A DNA stretch of 64,000 bases from an uncultured Cytophagales bacterium (GCA_913057175.1 CAJXNP010000001.1:1-64000), one strand, 5' to 3'; numbered from the stretch's first letter, positions 36,669-47,800 are shown. A program made the numbers and translations. The notes: generated by a model not told the origin, from the sequence alone.

Positions 36669-39600
36669 TTATCGGCCGGAAGGTAACTCCTGGCAGGTTA
36701 TTTCATAGTCGATGTCTTCTGCAACAAATTGACTCCATTCTTCAAGGGTCATATTCCTGTTGAGTCTTTCGCAAAACTTATCAGACATCATTTCAAGGTT
36801 GGTGGGCCAAACGCGGATCAGGTTATCCCTGCAACCCGCTAACAAATATTTATCGTCATGACTGAATGATATAGACCACACCCAGTCATTGTGATCTTTC
36901 AGGACAATCGGAAGGTCATTGAGGTGGTTAAGGTTCCATATCCTGACAGTTTTATCCCAGCTGGCTGTTGCAAGCTGACTCGTTTTTTTACTGAATTGAA
37001 TGTCATTTACACGTGCATAGTGCCTGGTCAGTACTTTAACCAATTCTACACCAGCATTAACATTCCATAACCTGACCACTCCTCTCAGGTCTCCTGCAGC
37101 CATCATTTTACCGGTATCATTAAAGGCAATGGAATAAATTCCTTTCTTCTTTTCCTCGCCATTATGTATTTCAAACAGCACTTTATTTGAGTGCATATCC
37201 AAAATGATAATTTTTCCATTTTCATCACCAATCGCCAACCAGTTTTTGGCCGGGCAGGATGTTATGACATTTATCTTTGTATCGTTAGTGTGAATAATTT
37301 CATTTTTATCCTTATCCCAAAGCCTGAGGGTCTGGTCCAATCCAATACTGTAAAATTTACCCGGCATAGTCGATGGCTCAAGTTGAGTGATCTGGCCGAT
37401 ACCTGAAATGTCAATGATTTTGTTGATTTTGTTTTCCTGAGGGTCGATGAAATAAATTTGTGTTTGATCTGAGCATATCAATGTCTTTCCACCTTTGTCC
37501 AGGATAATGTCATTGACAACGTTACTGCTATCCTTAACCATTTCCGGTTTTGTCAGAGGATTATTTGAATTAAATTGAAGTACACGACCATCACTTCCTG
37601 TGGAATAGATATACTTCCCATCAGCTGATGATACAAAAGCTTTTACTGCATCCGTATGGCCGGAAAAACTTCTGTAGGGATCATTTTTTAATGACTTGGA
37701 TGCATAATACAAACCATCGTAAATATCAGGATCGTATTTTAACCCATCATGATTGAAATTGAACAGATATGCCTGAAATGCAGTTAGTCCCTTAAGATCG
37801 GTATCTTCCTCCATGACCGATTTCAATGCCATGGCTTTTGCAATGGAAACCATTCTTTGGTTGACGGCTTTTCGTTCACTTTCTTCAGCAATTTCCCTTT
37901 GCCTGGCTTCATTTTCCCTAGCCCGGATGGCTTCTTTTTCATTTTTAAGGGCCAGGTTCATGGCGATAGTTGCTTCTTCCTGCTTTTGTTCGGCTATGCC
38001 TTTTTGCCGGTCAGCCTCATTCTTTTGCTTGATTGCATCCTCTTTTGCAATCTCAGCTTCTTTTTGAGCAATTTCAGCTTTCTCGCGCTCCTCTGCTTCC
38101 TTCAACCTGGCAAGGTTGGCCTTTTGTTCATTTTCCTTTGCTCTCTGCTCATTTTTCAGTGCCTGAACCTCGTTGAGCTCTGCTATCTGTTTTTGTGTGT
38201 CGGCTTCAATGTATTGCCTGAAAGCCAGGACGCCCAATCCAATTGAAATGATGGCAGCGCCTGCAAAGATCAGCGCTGTTCTGCGGGCACGTTTAAGTGT
38301 TTTCCTGGCTTTTAATTCTTTTAGCTGCTGTTCGGTCTCGTAGGCACTTTTACTGTGCTCCAGAAAGGACATGGTGCGCTCATATGCCAGATCATATCTC
38401 TCTGCCCATTCCAGTGTTGGCTTTTGCTTGGATTGCCAGTTAAGCGCCAACTGAAGGTCCGGAGTTCCCCACAAGCCACTCTTTCCTTGCTGATGTAGGG
38501 TAGCTGCTTCCGCCAACCGAAGATAAAGAGATGCTGATTCCGCTTCATCATTCACCCATTTTTTCAACCTCGACCAGATCCTGATCAGACTTTCATGAGA
38601 AATATCGATGATGCTCTTTTCATCAATTTGCTTGTCTTGTTCGGGGGTGATAAATGATCGTCCGGATTGCCGGAACACCTCAAGTACGGATTCCAGATCA
38701 CCGATTTCTGTATCGCATATTAAGGCAATCTCATTGAGCCTGGTTGGACGCCTCACTCCATCATCCTCGCCTTTTTTCTCCGTTATGGCTTTAAATACTT
38801 TCTCACAAAGTACTTTTTCCTCTTCATTCAGTTCATTAAATGCTTCATTGGCATGTTGAGACAATGCTTCCTGCATTCCACCTATAGCCTGGTAATGGCG
38901 AATATTGATCTTTTCATCCATTTCCCTATGCTCGATCCAATATTCCCAGGTCCGCATCAGAGCGTGCTGTAAAATGGGAAGCTGGTCGGTCTCATCACCA
39001 AGATCGTTCAGTAATTGCTGGACGAGACTGCTGTCTATCTTTCCTTCCCCCACAGAAACCGGACCCTCGATGGCATCCTGAAGCTGACTGCGGGTCATTT
39101 GAGGAATGAGGTAGTGGCTTTTATTGATAAGATACGTCAGCTCGGAAAACTGCGCACAATCGCCAATAAAATCCGATCGCATGGTGAGCGCTACGTAAAT
39201 ATTATTCGTTTCATCCTGAACAGCTTCTACCAAAAGATTAATAAATGCCAATGAATCGTCATGGATGTTCGATTTATTGATCCGCCCCTTAAATCGGAAC
39301 AATTCCTCAAACTGGTCAATCAGAACAAGGATATTTTTATTTTGTGACTCATCTGAAAGGACATTCACCAATCCTGCGGAGCTGCTTCTGAGAAGCGTTT
39401 CTGTAAGCTTTTTCCTTAGCTTCTTCTCTTCTTCATTTTCTTGCGGATTGTCAAATTCATTATTAATCGCCGTTGCCAGGTTTTCTATAGGAGCCGCTCC
39501 GGGACGCGATTTGACGATCTGCCATTCACTGCTTTTATTTTCCAGGTAGCCTCCATACAAAAGGGGTAAAACTCCGCAGAATGTAAATGAAGATTTACCA

Positions 39601-39791
39601 CTTCCGGACGGACCAACAATCGCAACAAACTTATTTTGTGAAAGCTTGATCAACACTTCATCGCTCTGACCTTCACGTCCAAAAAACAGGTGGCTTTCGT
39701 CCAGTTTAAATGGACGCAACCCCGGAAATGGATTGAACAGAGGATTAATTTCCTCTCTTTTTTCCTTTAAATCGCTAAGAGATCCTTTCAT
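36669..39791 (-). CDS. nSTAND NTPase with membrane anchor and WD40 repeats
   Basis: A 1040-residue protein from ATG 39791. It opens with the nSTAND1-type entry NPFPGLRPFKLDESHLFFGRE, Walker A GPSGSGKSS (60-68) and Walker B ILVLIDQFEELF (Asp159), then a winged-helix/arm region to about 450. A transmembrane helix (about 502-523, RRTALIFAGAAIISIGLG) leads to a long coiled coil rich in Glu/Ala/Lys (about 528-650) and a C-terminal WD40 propeller (about 690-1010; SGHTDAVKAF, ATASWDKTVRIWN and KDHNDWVWSI). STAND NTPases switch by ligand-induced oligomerisation. The helix implies the WD40 part is in the periplasm or that the protein is tethered. Its 5' end overlaps the TIR-like gene by 17 nt. Confidence 0.9.
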   Translation of the reverse strand: MKGSLSDLKEKREEINPLFNPFPGLRPFKLDESHLFFGREGQSDEVLIKLSQNKFVAIVGPSGSGKSSFTFCGVLPLLYGGYLENKSSEWQIVKSRPGAAPIENLATAINNEFDNPQENEEEKKLRKKLTETLLRSSSAGLVNVLSDESQNKNILVLIDQFEELFRFKGRINKSNIHDDSLAFINLLVEAVQDETNNIYVALTMRSDFIGDCAQFSELTYLINKSHYLIPQMTRSQLQDAIEGPVSVGEGKIDSSLVQQLLNDLGDETDQLPILQHALMRTWEYWIEHREMDEKINIRHYQAIGGMQEALSQHANEAFNELNEEEKVLCEKVFKAITEKKGEDDGVRRPTRLNEIALICDTEIGDLESVLEVFRQSGRSFITPEQDKQIDEKSIIDISHESLIRIWSRLKKWVNDEAESASLYLRLAEAATLHQQGKSGLWGTPDLQLALNWQSKQKPTLEWAERYDLAYERTMSFLEHSKSAYETEQQLKELKARKTLKRARRTALIFAGAAIISIGLGVLAFRQYIEADTQKQIAELNEVQALKNEQRAKENEQKANLARLKEAEEREKAEIAQKEAEIAKEDAIKQKNEADRQKGIAEQKQEEATIAMNLALKNEKEAIRARENEARQREIAEESERKAVNQRMVSIAKAMALKSVMEEDTDLKGLTAFQAYLFNFNHDGLKYDPDIYDGLYYASKSLKNDPYRSFSGHTDAVKAFVSSADGKYIYSTGSDGRVLQFNSNNPLTKPEMVKDSSNVVNDIILDKGGKTLICSDQTQIYFIDPQENKINKIIDISGIGQITQLEPSTMPGKFYSIGLDQTLRLWDKDKNEIIHTNDTKINVITSCPAKNWLAIGDENGKIIILDMHSNKVLFEIHNGEEKKKGIYSIAFNDTGKMMAAGDLRGVVRLWNVNAGVELVKVLTRHYARVNDIQFSKKTSQLATASWDKTVRIWNLNHLNDLPIVLKDHNDWVWSISFSHDDKYLLAGCRDNLIRVWPTNLEMMSDKFCERLNRNMTLEEWSQFVAEDIDYEITCQELPSGR

Positions 39792-41190
39792 TGCTTAGTT
39801 CTTTTTTCCCGTATCCAATTTTTTGGACCAATTTTTCAATGTCATTTCTCAAAATGACCCAATTTTTATTTTTGTCTGAAAGCCAATCGGTTTCCTGATC
39901 CCTACCCAAATAAATAACCTGTTCCTGCCACTTCTTTTTTCGCCCCATACCAGGGGATTTAAGGATTTCCAGGTATTTCATTTTAATCCAGACCGGATTT
40001 ACATCCTGAGCAAAAACAATAACCCTATCTGCATCCTGGAGGCATTTGATATGATGGCTTCTCAATTGATGAAAATCTCCCTTAAAAACAGGTTTCAGAA
40101 TATCCTGACCTTTTAAATTTGTTTTTCCGATAAGTTGCAAAGCATGACGTTCATCGACCTTATCATATAGAAAATACACCTTTGAGCGCTTGCTTGATTG
40201 ATCATTTCCATTAGAAATACTCGATTGATCATTGGCATTTAGCCTGTTTTTCAACAGCCCCCTTAACGTCTCAATGGAATTTTGAAGCACCTCCGCGCCT
40301 TCCATTCCTTCTGATTTTTCCTTATAACCGTCAACAGACACAGAATTATTGGTCGTCCCATTCCCATTGCCAGACAGCCAAAAGATCCTGGTATAATCTG
40401 GCGAATCCTTATATTTCTCCAATGTTAACTTTTTCTGTCTGGAAGTCAGCGATTGATCCATGCCTGTAGCATAGTCCTCCGAATGAAGCAGGTGGATGGA
40501 AAGTTTACTTTTTTCAATTTCTTCTTTTAGCCTTTCGTCGCTATTATATTCGCCATTGATGCTGCTTCCGGGAGTTACCTGATAACCCAATCGCCTTAAT
40601 TCCCTCTTAAGAATATTCCTTTCTTCGTTTAATTCGTTTTCTGTCAGTGCCAGGTAGATCATATTCTCATGCGCATTGACAGAATTTGCTTCTGAAAGCC
40701 TTTCATTCACACTGTCTATGAGATCGAACACCTTGAGAAAAAGGTCATTCTCAGGTTGGGTATTATTGACGAAAAAATCTATAAAGGTGAGTATTTCTCC
40801 ATTTGTTTTGTGATGAAATACAGGATAGATCTTTATTGGAAACTCATTTTCAAACCGATCATAAATACCCTTATCAAAACAGATCAGAAATATTTTTTCT
40901 TTCCCAATAGACGCTTCAAATTGACGATAAGCCTCCATTTCCTTATCATGATCCCCATGAATAATTATGAAAGCTATACCTGATCTTTTATTCCTCGACT
41001 TGGCATCTTTCGGCGGAGCGCTGTCCCAGTTGAACACAGCTTCTTTTTTATGCGAAGCTTTCAGCAATACCTTAAAGACATACATAAATCTTTCCACGGT
41101 TTTAGCCTGTGAAGCCAGCAGGTCTTCACTTTTCCCGTCGATACTTTGATACAAACGTATGTTTAATTTGTCTCTCGCTTCCATTTTCAT
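39775..41190 (-). CDS. TIR-like multidomain protein
   Basis: A 471-residue soluble protein from ATG 41190. The middle domain (about 176-275) reads MIYLALTENELNEERNILKRELRRLGYQVTP, the pattern of bacterial TIR-like proteins (Y-L-A-x-T-x-x-E-L-x-x-x-R). A similar alpha/beta fold seems to recur at about 337-465 (SKVYFLYDKVDERHA, QDADRVIVFAQDVNPVWIK) and, less clearly, at 70-145 (GIAFIIIHGDHDKE). So it may carry three TIR/flavodoxin-like units. Catalytic NADase residues could not be assigned. It overlaps the STAND gene, a strong sign of a functional pair. Alternative: a non-enzymatic signalling adaptor. Confidence 0.75.
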   Translation of the reverse strand: MKMEARDKLNIRLYQSIDGKSEDLLASQAKTVERFMYVFKVLLKASHKKEAVFNWDSAPPKDAKSRNKRSGIAFIIIHGDHDKEMEAYRQFEASIGKEKIFLICFDKGIYDRFENEFPIKIYPVFHHKTNGEILTFIDFFVNNTQPENDLFLKVFDLIDSVNERLSEANSVNAHENMIYLALTENELNEERNILKRELRRLGYQVTPGSSINGEYNSDERLKEEIEKSKLSIHLLHSEDYATGMDQSLTSRQKKLTLEKYKDSPDYTRIFWLSGNGNGTTNNSVSVDGYKEKSEGMEGAEVLQNSIETLRGLLKNRLNANDQSSISNGNDQSSKRSKVYFLYDKVDERHALQLIGKTNLKGQDILKPVFKGDFHQLRSHHIKCLQDADRVIVFAQDVNPVWIKMKYLEILKSPGMGRKKKWQEQVIYLGRDQETDWLSDKNKNWVILRNDIEKLVQKIGYGKKELSNERIS

Positions 41191-41195
41191 CCTAT

Positions 41196-44100
41196 TTAAG
41201 CTTCTGATCCCACCATTTTAAAATTGCTGTTTATTTCACTGTGAAGGGCAAAAGCGTCCATCAATGTATCATAAGTTGTAGCTAGTTTAAAAACCTCCTG
41301 GTGATCGACCATCAATATTCTCGTCTCACCAGGGGTATCATTTACTATTTCAGTCAGGTTAATGGTCGAAGAATTCAGAACACTTGAGAAGATATCCCCT
41401 TCTTTTAAAACAAGAATTGGATGATCCTTGATATGTACCTGGATTCCTCCTTCTAAAATGATTAGCATCTTGTCATCAAAAAACATTTGCCCGGTCAATT
41501 TTTCTCCAGGATTAACAGCATTGATATCTCCATTTACAACGAGTTCAGAAAGGATTTCCGGTGAAACCTTTCTGAACGTATTAAATGACCGTAGTTTCAG
41601 AGATTTACGCATCAACAAAGGCATTTTGTGGGAATCATCAATGGATTGATACTCTAACTCTAATTGATTCGCCCAGGCGATTTTATTACTTCTTTTTAGT
41701 CTTATCAGAATTTTTTGGAAAGCCTCAGGGTTCTTCATTTTCATTACCCAAAGAGCGGCATGACGAATAAGCTTGTCTTCATGGAAAAGCTGTGCCTTAA
41801 TGGTATTGTCAGGTTCTACTTTCTTTAGACTACCATAAGCAAATAATGCACATACCTTTGTCCAGTTGTTTATCTGACCGCCTTCGCGGAATATTAACTG
41901 CTGTAAAATCTGGCATTCATCGTAAGACTCTCGTGGAAATTCTTCGCAAAGTTTCAGGAATTTTTCCTGCGGGGAAAGATCATCAATGACGGGAAACAAA
42001 ATGGGTTTAAGCTCTTCATCTACGAAAATATTTAAGAGCTCCAGTGCAAAAGTGATACTCTCATTCGTTCCGTTTTCAAAATTCTCCCTAACAAGAACGA
42101 CTGATTTTTGATCGTATAATATTCCCAGCAAGTCAAAAATAACTTCGAAATTCTGATCAATCTCTGATTCAAGAGCCTTTTTGAGTTCCTGGGTACTTTC
42201 AATATCCGCCAGCTCACTCAGCGCCATCTGGTTCCAGAAAGTCTTTCCAAGTTCTTTTTCAAGTGTGGTATTAATGAGCGTACGCTTATATCCTTCCACT
42301 CCTGTATTAAAATTCCTTAGTGCATTGATCGATTCCTTCTTTACGACATGATTGGGGTAGTCGATTTTCTTGAACAAGTTTTCAAAAGAATCGGGCGATT
42401 TTAATTCACCGTAGATCCTGACTATTCTGGAAAGCACGTTTGGATTGCTGGCTGATTTGTGAAAATGATTCTCAAGAACCGGCAAGATCTTATCACCAAT
42501 ATTGATAATTCCTGCCATGGCATGGTTGGCCATTTTTTCGCTACCTAACATTTCAATCAACACATGCCAGGTTTCCTCCCTGTTTACTTCTATGGCAGTT
42601 TTGAGTGCCACCTTTTTAACATCAACATCCTTGTCCCTGAGCAATTCAATCAGAACAAAAATGTTATCATCCGAAATAAGATGCTTCAAGGTATTGGCAG
42701 CAAGGATCCGCTCCGAAATGACTCCTGACCGTGACAGCTTAACCAATTGATCTTTGGATAGAAAAATGCGATCTACGTGCGCAGCATTTTCAACGGCCTC
42801 CAATGCAAGGCTTCTTGTCTTATTTTTCTGATCACCGGATTTTATTTTTCGAATCTCATTGTGATTGATCTCAAATAAAGAGAGCTTCTTTTTCAAAAAT
42901 TCCCTGACAACGGCTGATTTGTGGTTTCGATATCTTATGACCAGTTTCTCATAAAAAAGTGGATTAACCTTTTCCGTAATCTCCAGCGCGCGGATGATCT
43001 CATCATCCTTTTTTAAATGCAGGTACTTTACGTCCGAACTGGTTGCATCAAAAAGCCTTGTAAATAACTTCCTCCCCTTTTTCTTAATATTTTCTAATGT
43101 GGCAATCAGGGTTAACTGGTATTTATCATACAGCTTTACCACTACATAAAACCAGGTTGCTACAAACGGAATGATAATGAAAGTAATATGCAGGAAGTTG
43201 ATCCATGAGATCCTGTCAAACAAAAACAGAAATACCCCCGCAACTGACCCTGCGAAAACCGTAACAATCCCGTCGATCTTGGTTTGCGCATCAAACCTGA
43301 TACTTTTTTCAAGCGGCATAAAATAAAGCTTGAACGCCGGTCCGTCCAGGGCATCTTTTAAGGCAAGCGAGAACATTCTGCTGAGCGCAATAAAAATAAA
43401 GAAGATGAGGAATGTAGGCGACTGAGAGCTGAAGTTATCAATCAATGTCAGGCCAATCAAAGACGAAAGGGTGATGAAGATAAATAGAATAACCGGGGTA
43501 ACGAGCAATGAAACCTTCAACCCGTAATTCTCTATTACTTTATCCGTAAAGAAAGTCTGAAAAATAAAACTCAGAACTACAATAGCGCCTTCAAAAATGG
43601 AAAGAAAAAAGGCCATATTTTTTTCATCATCGAATTGAGCGCTTGCAACGTTTAAGAATGAATAGTCTACAAATTTTACGGCAACCATGGAAACCATCAC
43701 AAAAATGCCCATGATGAGAATATATGGGTTCTTAAATATTCGCTGGATCGATCGGGTTTTATCTATCGTTGCCTGTAGAGATGCTGTTGCGGACTGAATC
43801 AAAAGCTTCTTTCCAGTAATAAAAAGAATGATAAAGAAAAATACCAAAGCGCTGACCAGGCTGATGATGATCAGACTTTTTACGTCCGCAAGTATGGTTA
43901 ATAGAACCGGAATGGAAAATAAGGCAATAATCGATGCCAAAAGCTGACCTGAATCTACGTTTCCAATGATTTTTTTAGACTGTCCAACGTCGAAGATCCG
44001 CCCAAAAATCCCCCAGAAAATTAATGATAGATGTGTGACAAAAGGCGTGATTAAAACAAAGCAAAGAAAGACCACATCCCGGGTATTTGGGTAAAAATAA

Positions 44101-44408
44101 AATCCAGTAATGAGTAACGTTACCAGTAGAAAAATTGAAACAGAAAAGGATATGATTAATTTTTCAAACCTGATCCTTTTTTGAAGGAAGCTGTATGCAT
44201 AGGCGCTGATCAGGCCAATGATACCTGAAATGATAAAAGCGCCGGGCAGGTCTGATTTCTCATTAAAATAATTCAGAAAAAGCGTTGTTCCGGCTACGGA
44301 ATAGGTCGCTGAAAAAATCCCCATAAAAAAGCCCAACGCAATCAGCAGGGATAGCGGCAAGACCTCCTTATCATTTACACCGTAAATTTTCTTTAATAAT
44401 GTGTTCAT
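41196..44408 (-). CDS. Npt1-like transporter fused to HEAT repeats and a cNMP-binding-like domain
   Basis: A 1070-residue protein from ATG 44408, first in the operon. Residues 1-420 form about 12 membrane helices like the Npt1/Npt2 (ADP/ATP carrier, MFS-related) family: MNTLLKKIYGVNDKEVLPLSLLIALGFFMGIF. Residues about 440-900 are HEAT-like helices (DDNIFVLIELLRDKDVDVKKVALKTAIEV). Residues about 955-1060 resemble a cyclic-nucleotide-binding cap (DKMLIILEGGIQVHIKDHPILVLKEGDIFSS), but the phosphate-binding cassette R-x-A-x is not visible, so ligand binding is doubtful. It may act as a membrane sensor rather than a true transporter. The 5-nt gap to the TIR-like gene shows coexpression. Confidence 0.85.
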   Translation of the reverse strand: MNTLLKKIYGVNDKEVLPLSLLIALGFFMGIFSATYSVAGTTLFLNYFNEKSDLPGAFIISGIIGLISAYAYSFLQKRIRFEKLIISFSVSIFLLVTLLITGFYFYPNTRDVVFLCFVLITPFVTHLSLIFWGIFGRIFDVGQSKKIIGNVDSGQLLASIIALFSIPVLLTILADVKSLIIISLVSALVFFFIILFITGKKLLIQSATASLQATIDKTRSIQRIFKNPYILIMGIFVMVSMVAVKFVDYSFLNVASAQFDDEKNMAFFLSIFEGAIVVLSFIFQTFFTDKVIENYGLKVSLLVTPVILFIFITLSSLIGLTLIDNFSSQSPTFLIFFIFIALSRMFSLALKDALDGPAFKLYFMPLEKSIRFDAQTKIDGIVTVFAGSVAGVFLFLFDRISWINFLHITFIIIPFVATWFYVVVKLYDKYQLTLIATLENIKKKGRKLFTRLFDATSSDVKYLHLKKDDEIIRALEITEKVNPLFYEKLVIRYRNHKSAVVREFLKKKLSLFEINHNEIRKIKSGDQKNKTRSLALEAVENAAHVDRIFLSKDQLVKLSRSGVISERILAANTLKHLISDDNIFVLIELLRDKDVDVKKVALKTAIEVNREETWHVLIEMLGSEKMANHAMAGIINIGDKILPVLENHFHKSASNPNVLSRIVRIYGELKSPDSFENLFKKIDYPNHVVKKESINALRNFNTGVEGYKRTLINTTLEKELGKTFWNQMALSELADIESTQELKKALESEIDQNFEVIFDLLGILYDQKSVVLVRENFENGTNESITFALELLNIFVDEELKPILFPVIDDLSPQEKFLKLCEEFPRESYDECQILQQLIFREGGQINNWTKVCALFAYGSLKKVEPDNTIKAQLFHEDKLIRHAALWVMKMKNPEAFQKILIRLKRSNKIAWANQLELEYQSIDDSHKMPLLMRKSLKLRSFNTFRKVSPEILSELVVNGDINAVNPGEKLTGQMFFDDKMLIILEGGIQVHIKDHPILVLKEGDIFSSVLNSSTINLTEIVNDTPGETRILMVDHQEVFKLATTYDTLMDAFALHSEINSNFKMVGSEA

Positions 44409-44860
44409 CAGCCGGTGGCGCCAGGTTTAAAAAAATAGTTTGCTCCAAAAAATGATCTCCGAATCGAACAATAAATTGGATTTATCTATTAATATTTTTC
44501 ACTATTAAAAGTAACCGGAAGAATTGCGATTGTGTAAAACTTAATATTTAGCTAATAAACATGTCACCTTACTGTTCATTTAACAAAATGGTCAAAAACA
44601 ATTAAAATAGTTAACAAATAATTCGTCCTACAATGTTAAGTTAATTCAAACAGCTAATGCTTGAGTCCAACGTAATCAAATACCAAGGTGAGTTCTTATT
44701 ACAGGCAATATTCCGATCAAAAAGAAGGTATTTTGCAATTGATTTTTAGCTTTGTCACAAAGAGGGCATGAAATGATCTCACTAAACGACGACGGTCTGT
44801 TTCAAGCAAAGTAATATCAACTGCTCTTCTTCCAGTTATTCAATTACAAATATCTATTTT
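44409..44860. promoter_or_regulatory. Divergent promoter region
   Basis: A 452-nt AT-rich gap between the six-gene operon (minus) and the propeller-amidohydrolase gene (plus). TAGCTTTG at 44747-44754 matches the Bacteroidota -7 box TAnnTTTG on the plus strand, but a properly spaced -33 box is not clear. No matching box was found for the operon. Nothing coding seen. Confidence 0.35.
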
Positions 44861-47800
44861 ATGAGCGCACTTTCAATCAAAACCATTGCACCCATCTTCG
44901 TCTATCTTATTTCATTCACAATTTTTGCCCAGGAAAAACCCAAAGAAGAGAAATGGGACATCAACTCACCGGTGCAACCTTTCAAGGAAATCACCATTGA
45001 AACAGACGAAGGAACCTGGATGAACCTGGACGTCAGTCCGGATGGAAAAACGATTGTGTTAGACCTGCTGGGTGATATTTATACCATTCCCATCACAGGA
45101 GGAGAAGCGAAAATCATTCGTGAAGGACATGCCTATGAAGTGCAACCCAGGTTTAGCCCTGACGGCAAACAGATTTCATTTACGAGCGATGCCGGAGGAG
45201 GCGACAATATCTGGATCATGAATGCGGATGGTAGCAACGCCCGTCAGGTTACCAAAGAAGACTTTCGCCTGCTCAACAATGCCGTTTGGACACCAGACGG
45301 ACAATACCTGGTAGCAAGGAAACATTTCACTTCGGAGCGATCGCTTGGAGCAGGTGAAATGTGGATGTACCATCAGGCAGGTGGCTCAGGCGTACAATTG
45401 ACAAAAAGAAAAAATGACCAGCAGGATGCCGGGGAGCCATGGATAAGCCCAGATGGCCGATATGTTTATTTCAGTGAGGACATGGCGCCGGGAGGCATGT
45501 TTCAGTACAACAAAGACCCCAACAGCCAGATATATGTCATAAGAAGGTATGATCGTGAAAAGGGAAAAGTGGAAAATGTGATCCAGGGGCCCGGTGGAGC
45601 AGTAAGGCCTCAAATATCACCGGATGGCACTAAGCTGGCATTCATTCGTCGTGTACGTACGAAGAGTGTGCTCTACATTCACGATTTGACAACCGGAATC
45701 CAAACTCCTGTGTATGACAAGCTCTCCAAGGACCAGCAAGAGGTTTGGGCAATCTTCGGGGTTTACCCCAATTACAATTGGTTGCCGGATAATAAACATG
45801 TCGTCATCTGGGCCGAAGGGAAGATCAAAAAAGTCAATACGGAAACTGGCGATGATGAGGTTATTCCTTTCAATGCCAAAGCTACCCACCAGATCACAGA
45901 TGCACCGATCTTTGCCCAGGACCCATCCCCGGAATCCTTCAAAGCGCATGTGATCCGAAATGCCCAGACATCCCCGGATGGAAAGACTTTGGTATTCAAT
46001 GCCGCCGGATATTTGTACACCATGAAAATCCCCAACGGAAAACCAAAAAGACTGACAAGCGGAACAGACTTTGAATTCGAACCCTCTTTTTCTCCTGATG
46101 GAAAATCGATCATTTACGTCACCTGGAATGATGAAGAAAAAGGTGCTATCTGGAAAATCCCTGCAACAGGCGGTACTCCTACCAGGCTTTCAGGCGAAAA
46201 AGGGATGTACCGTACCCCTTCCTATTCTCCCGACGGTTCTAAAATAGTGTATAGCAAAGAAGATGGAAACAGCGCCATGGGATATGCTTATACAGTCGAT
46301 CCCGGCATCTATTGGATGAGCGCTGAAGGTGGCGACCCGAAATTTGTCTCAGATGGAGGTCAGTACCCAACTTTCAATCAAAAAGGCGACCGCATCTACT
46401 ATCAAACCGGTGGATTCCTTTTCGGTAGCCTTGACAAAACGTATAGCAGCGTAAACCTTAATGGAAACGACAAGAAAGTCCATTTTCATTCCAAATATGC
46501 CAATCAATTTTCTTTGAGTCCCGACAACAAATGGCTGGCCTTTGGTGAATTGTACTATATCTATGTCATTCCTTTTGCCGACAATGGAACTACTTTTGAG
46601 TTGAGCGGTGATTTGAAGACCATGCCCATTGCCAAGGTTTCCAAAGAAGCAGGAACCAACCTTCAATGGTCTTCAGATAGTAAAAAGCTTCATTGGACAT
46701 TGGGTCCTAAGTACTATTCCACTGAATTAAAGAATTGCTTTACTTTTCTGGAAGGCTCACCCGACAGCATCGGCGAGATCAAGAAAGAGATTGTGGACAT
46801 AGATCTGACACTGGAGACAGATGTACCGGAAGGCAAGCTCGCTTTCACCGGAGCAAAGATCATTACGATGAATGGTGATGAAGTTATTGAAAACGGAACT
46901 GTATTAATTGAGGAAAATAAGATTGTTGCCGTTGGAGCAACAGGTGAGATTGATGTTCCTAACAATGCTCAAGTTTATGATGTAAGCGGAAAGGTGATCA
47001 TGCCGGGGCTGATCGATACACATGCCCACCTCAGGGCATTCAGGTATGGATTGAGCCCTCAAAAAGAATGGCCGTATTACGTCAATCTGGCTTATGGGAT
47101 AACGACGACACATGACCCATCTTCCAATTCCGAAATGTCGTTGTCACAATCGGAAATGGTAAAAGTCGGGAACATGGTCGGACCGAGGATCTTTACCACC
47201 GGAACCATTCTCTATGGGGCAGACGGGGATTTCAAGGCAGTCATCAACAACTACGACGATGCAAAATTTGCCATCGAACGAACCAAGGCTTATGGCGCAT
47301 TCAGTGTAAAAAGTTATAATCAGCCGAGAAGGGATCAGCGTCAACAAGTGATCAAGGCGGCAAGGGAATTGGAAATAATGGTCTATCCGGAAGGCGGCTC
47401 TACCTTCTTTCACAACATGACGATGATCCTTGACGGACATACGAGCATTGAACACAATGTGCCCGTAGCTCCACTCTATGATGACGTGATCCAACTTTGG
47501 GCTGCCAGCAAAACGAGTAACACCCCTACCCTTATCGTCAATTACGGAGGCCTGAATGGTGAATATTACTGGTATCAAAACACGCAAGTATGGGAAGAAG
47601 AAAAATTGTTGAAATATACACCGAGGTCAATCATCGACAGCCGGTCGAGGCACCGTACCATGGCACCGATGGAAGAATATGAAAACGGGCATATCCTCAC
47701 CTCGCAGTCATGTAAAAAGCTGGTTGATTCCGGTGTGAAAGTTTGTGTCGGCGGACACGGTCAGTTACAGGGATTAGGAGTGCTCTGGGAAATGTGGAAC

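Noticed and set aside
37857-38246. Long hydrophobic frame antisense to the STAND coiled coil
   Set aside because: Antisense of Glu/Lys/Ala-rich coiled coil always gives Phe/Leu/Ser-rich shadow frames.
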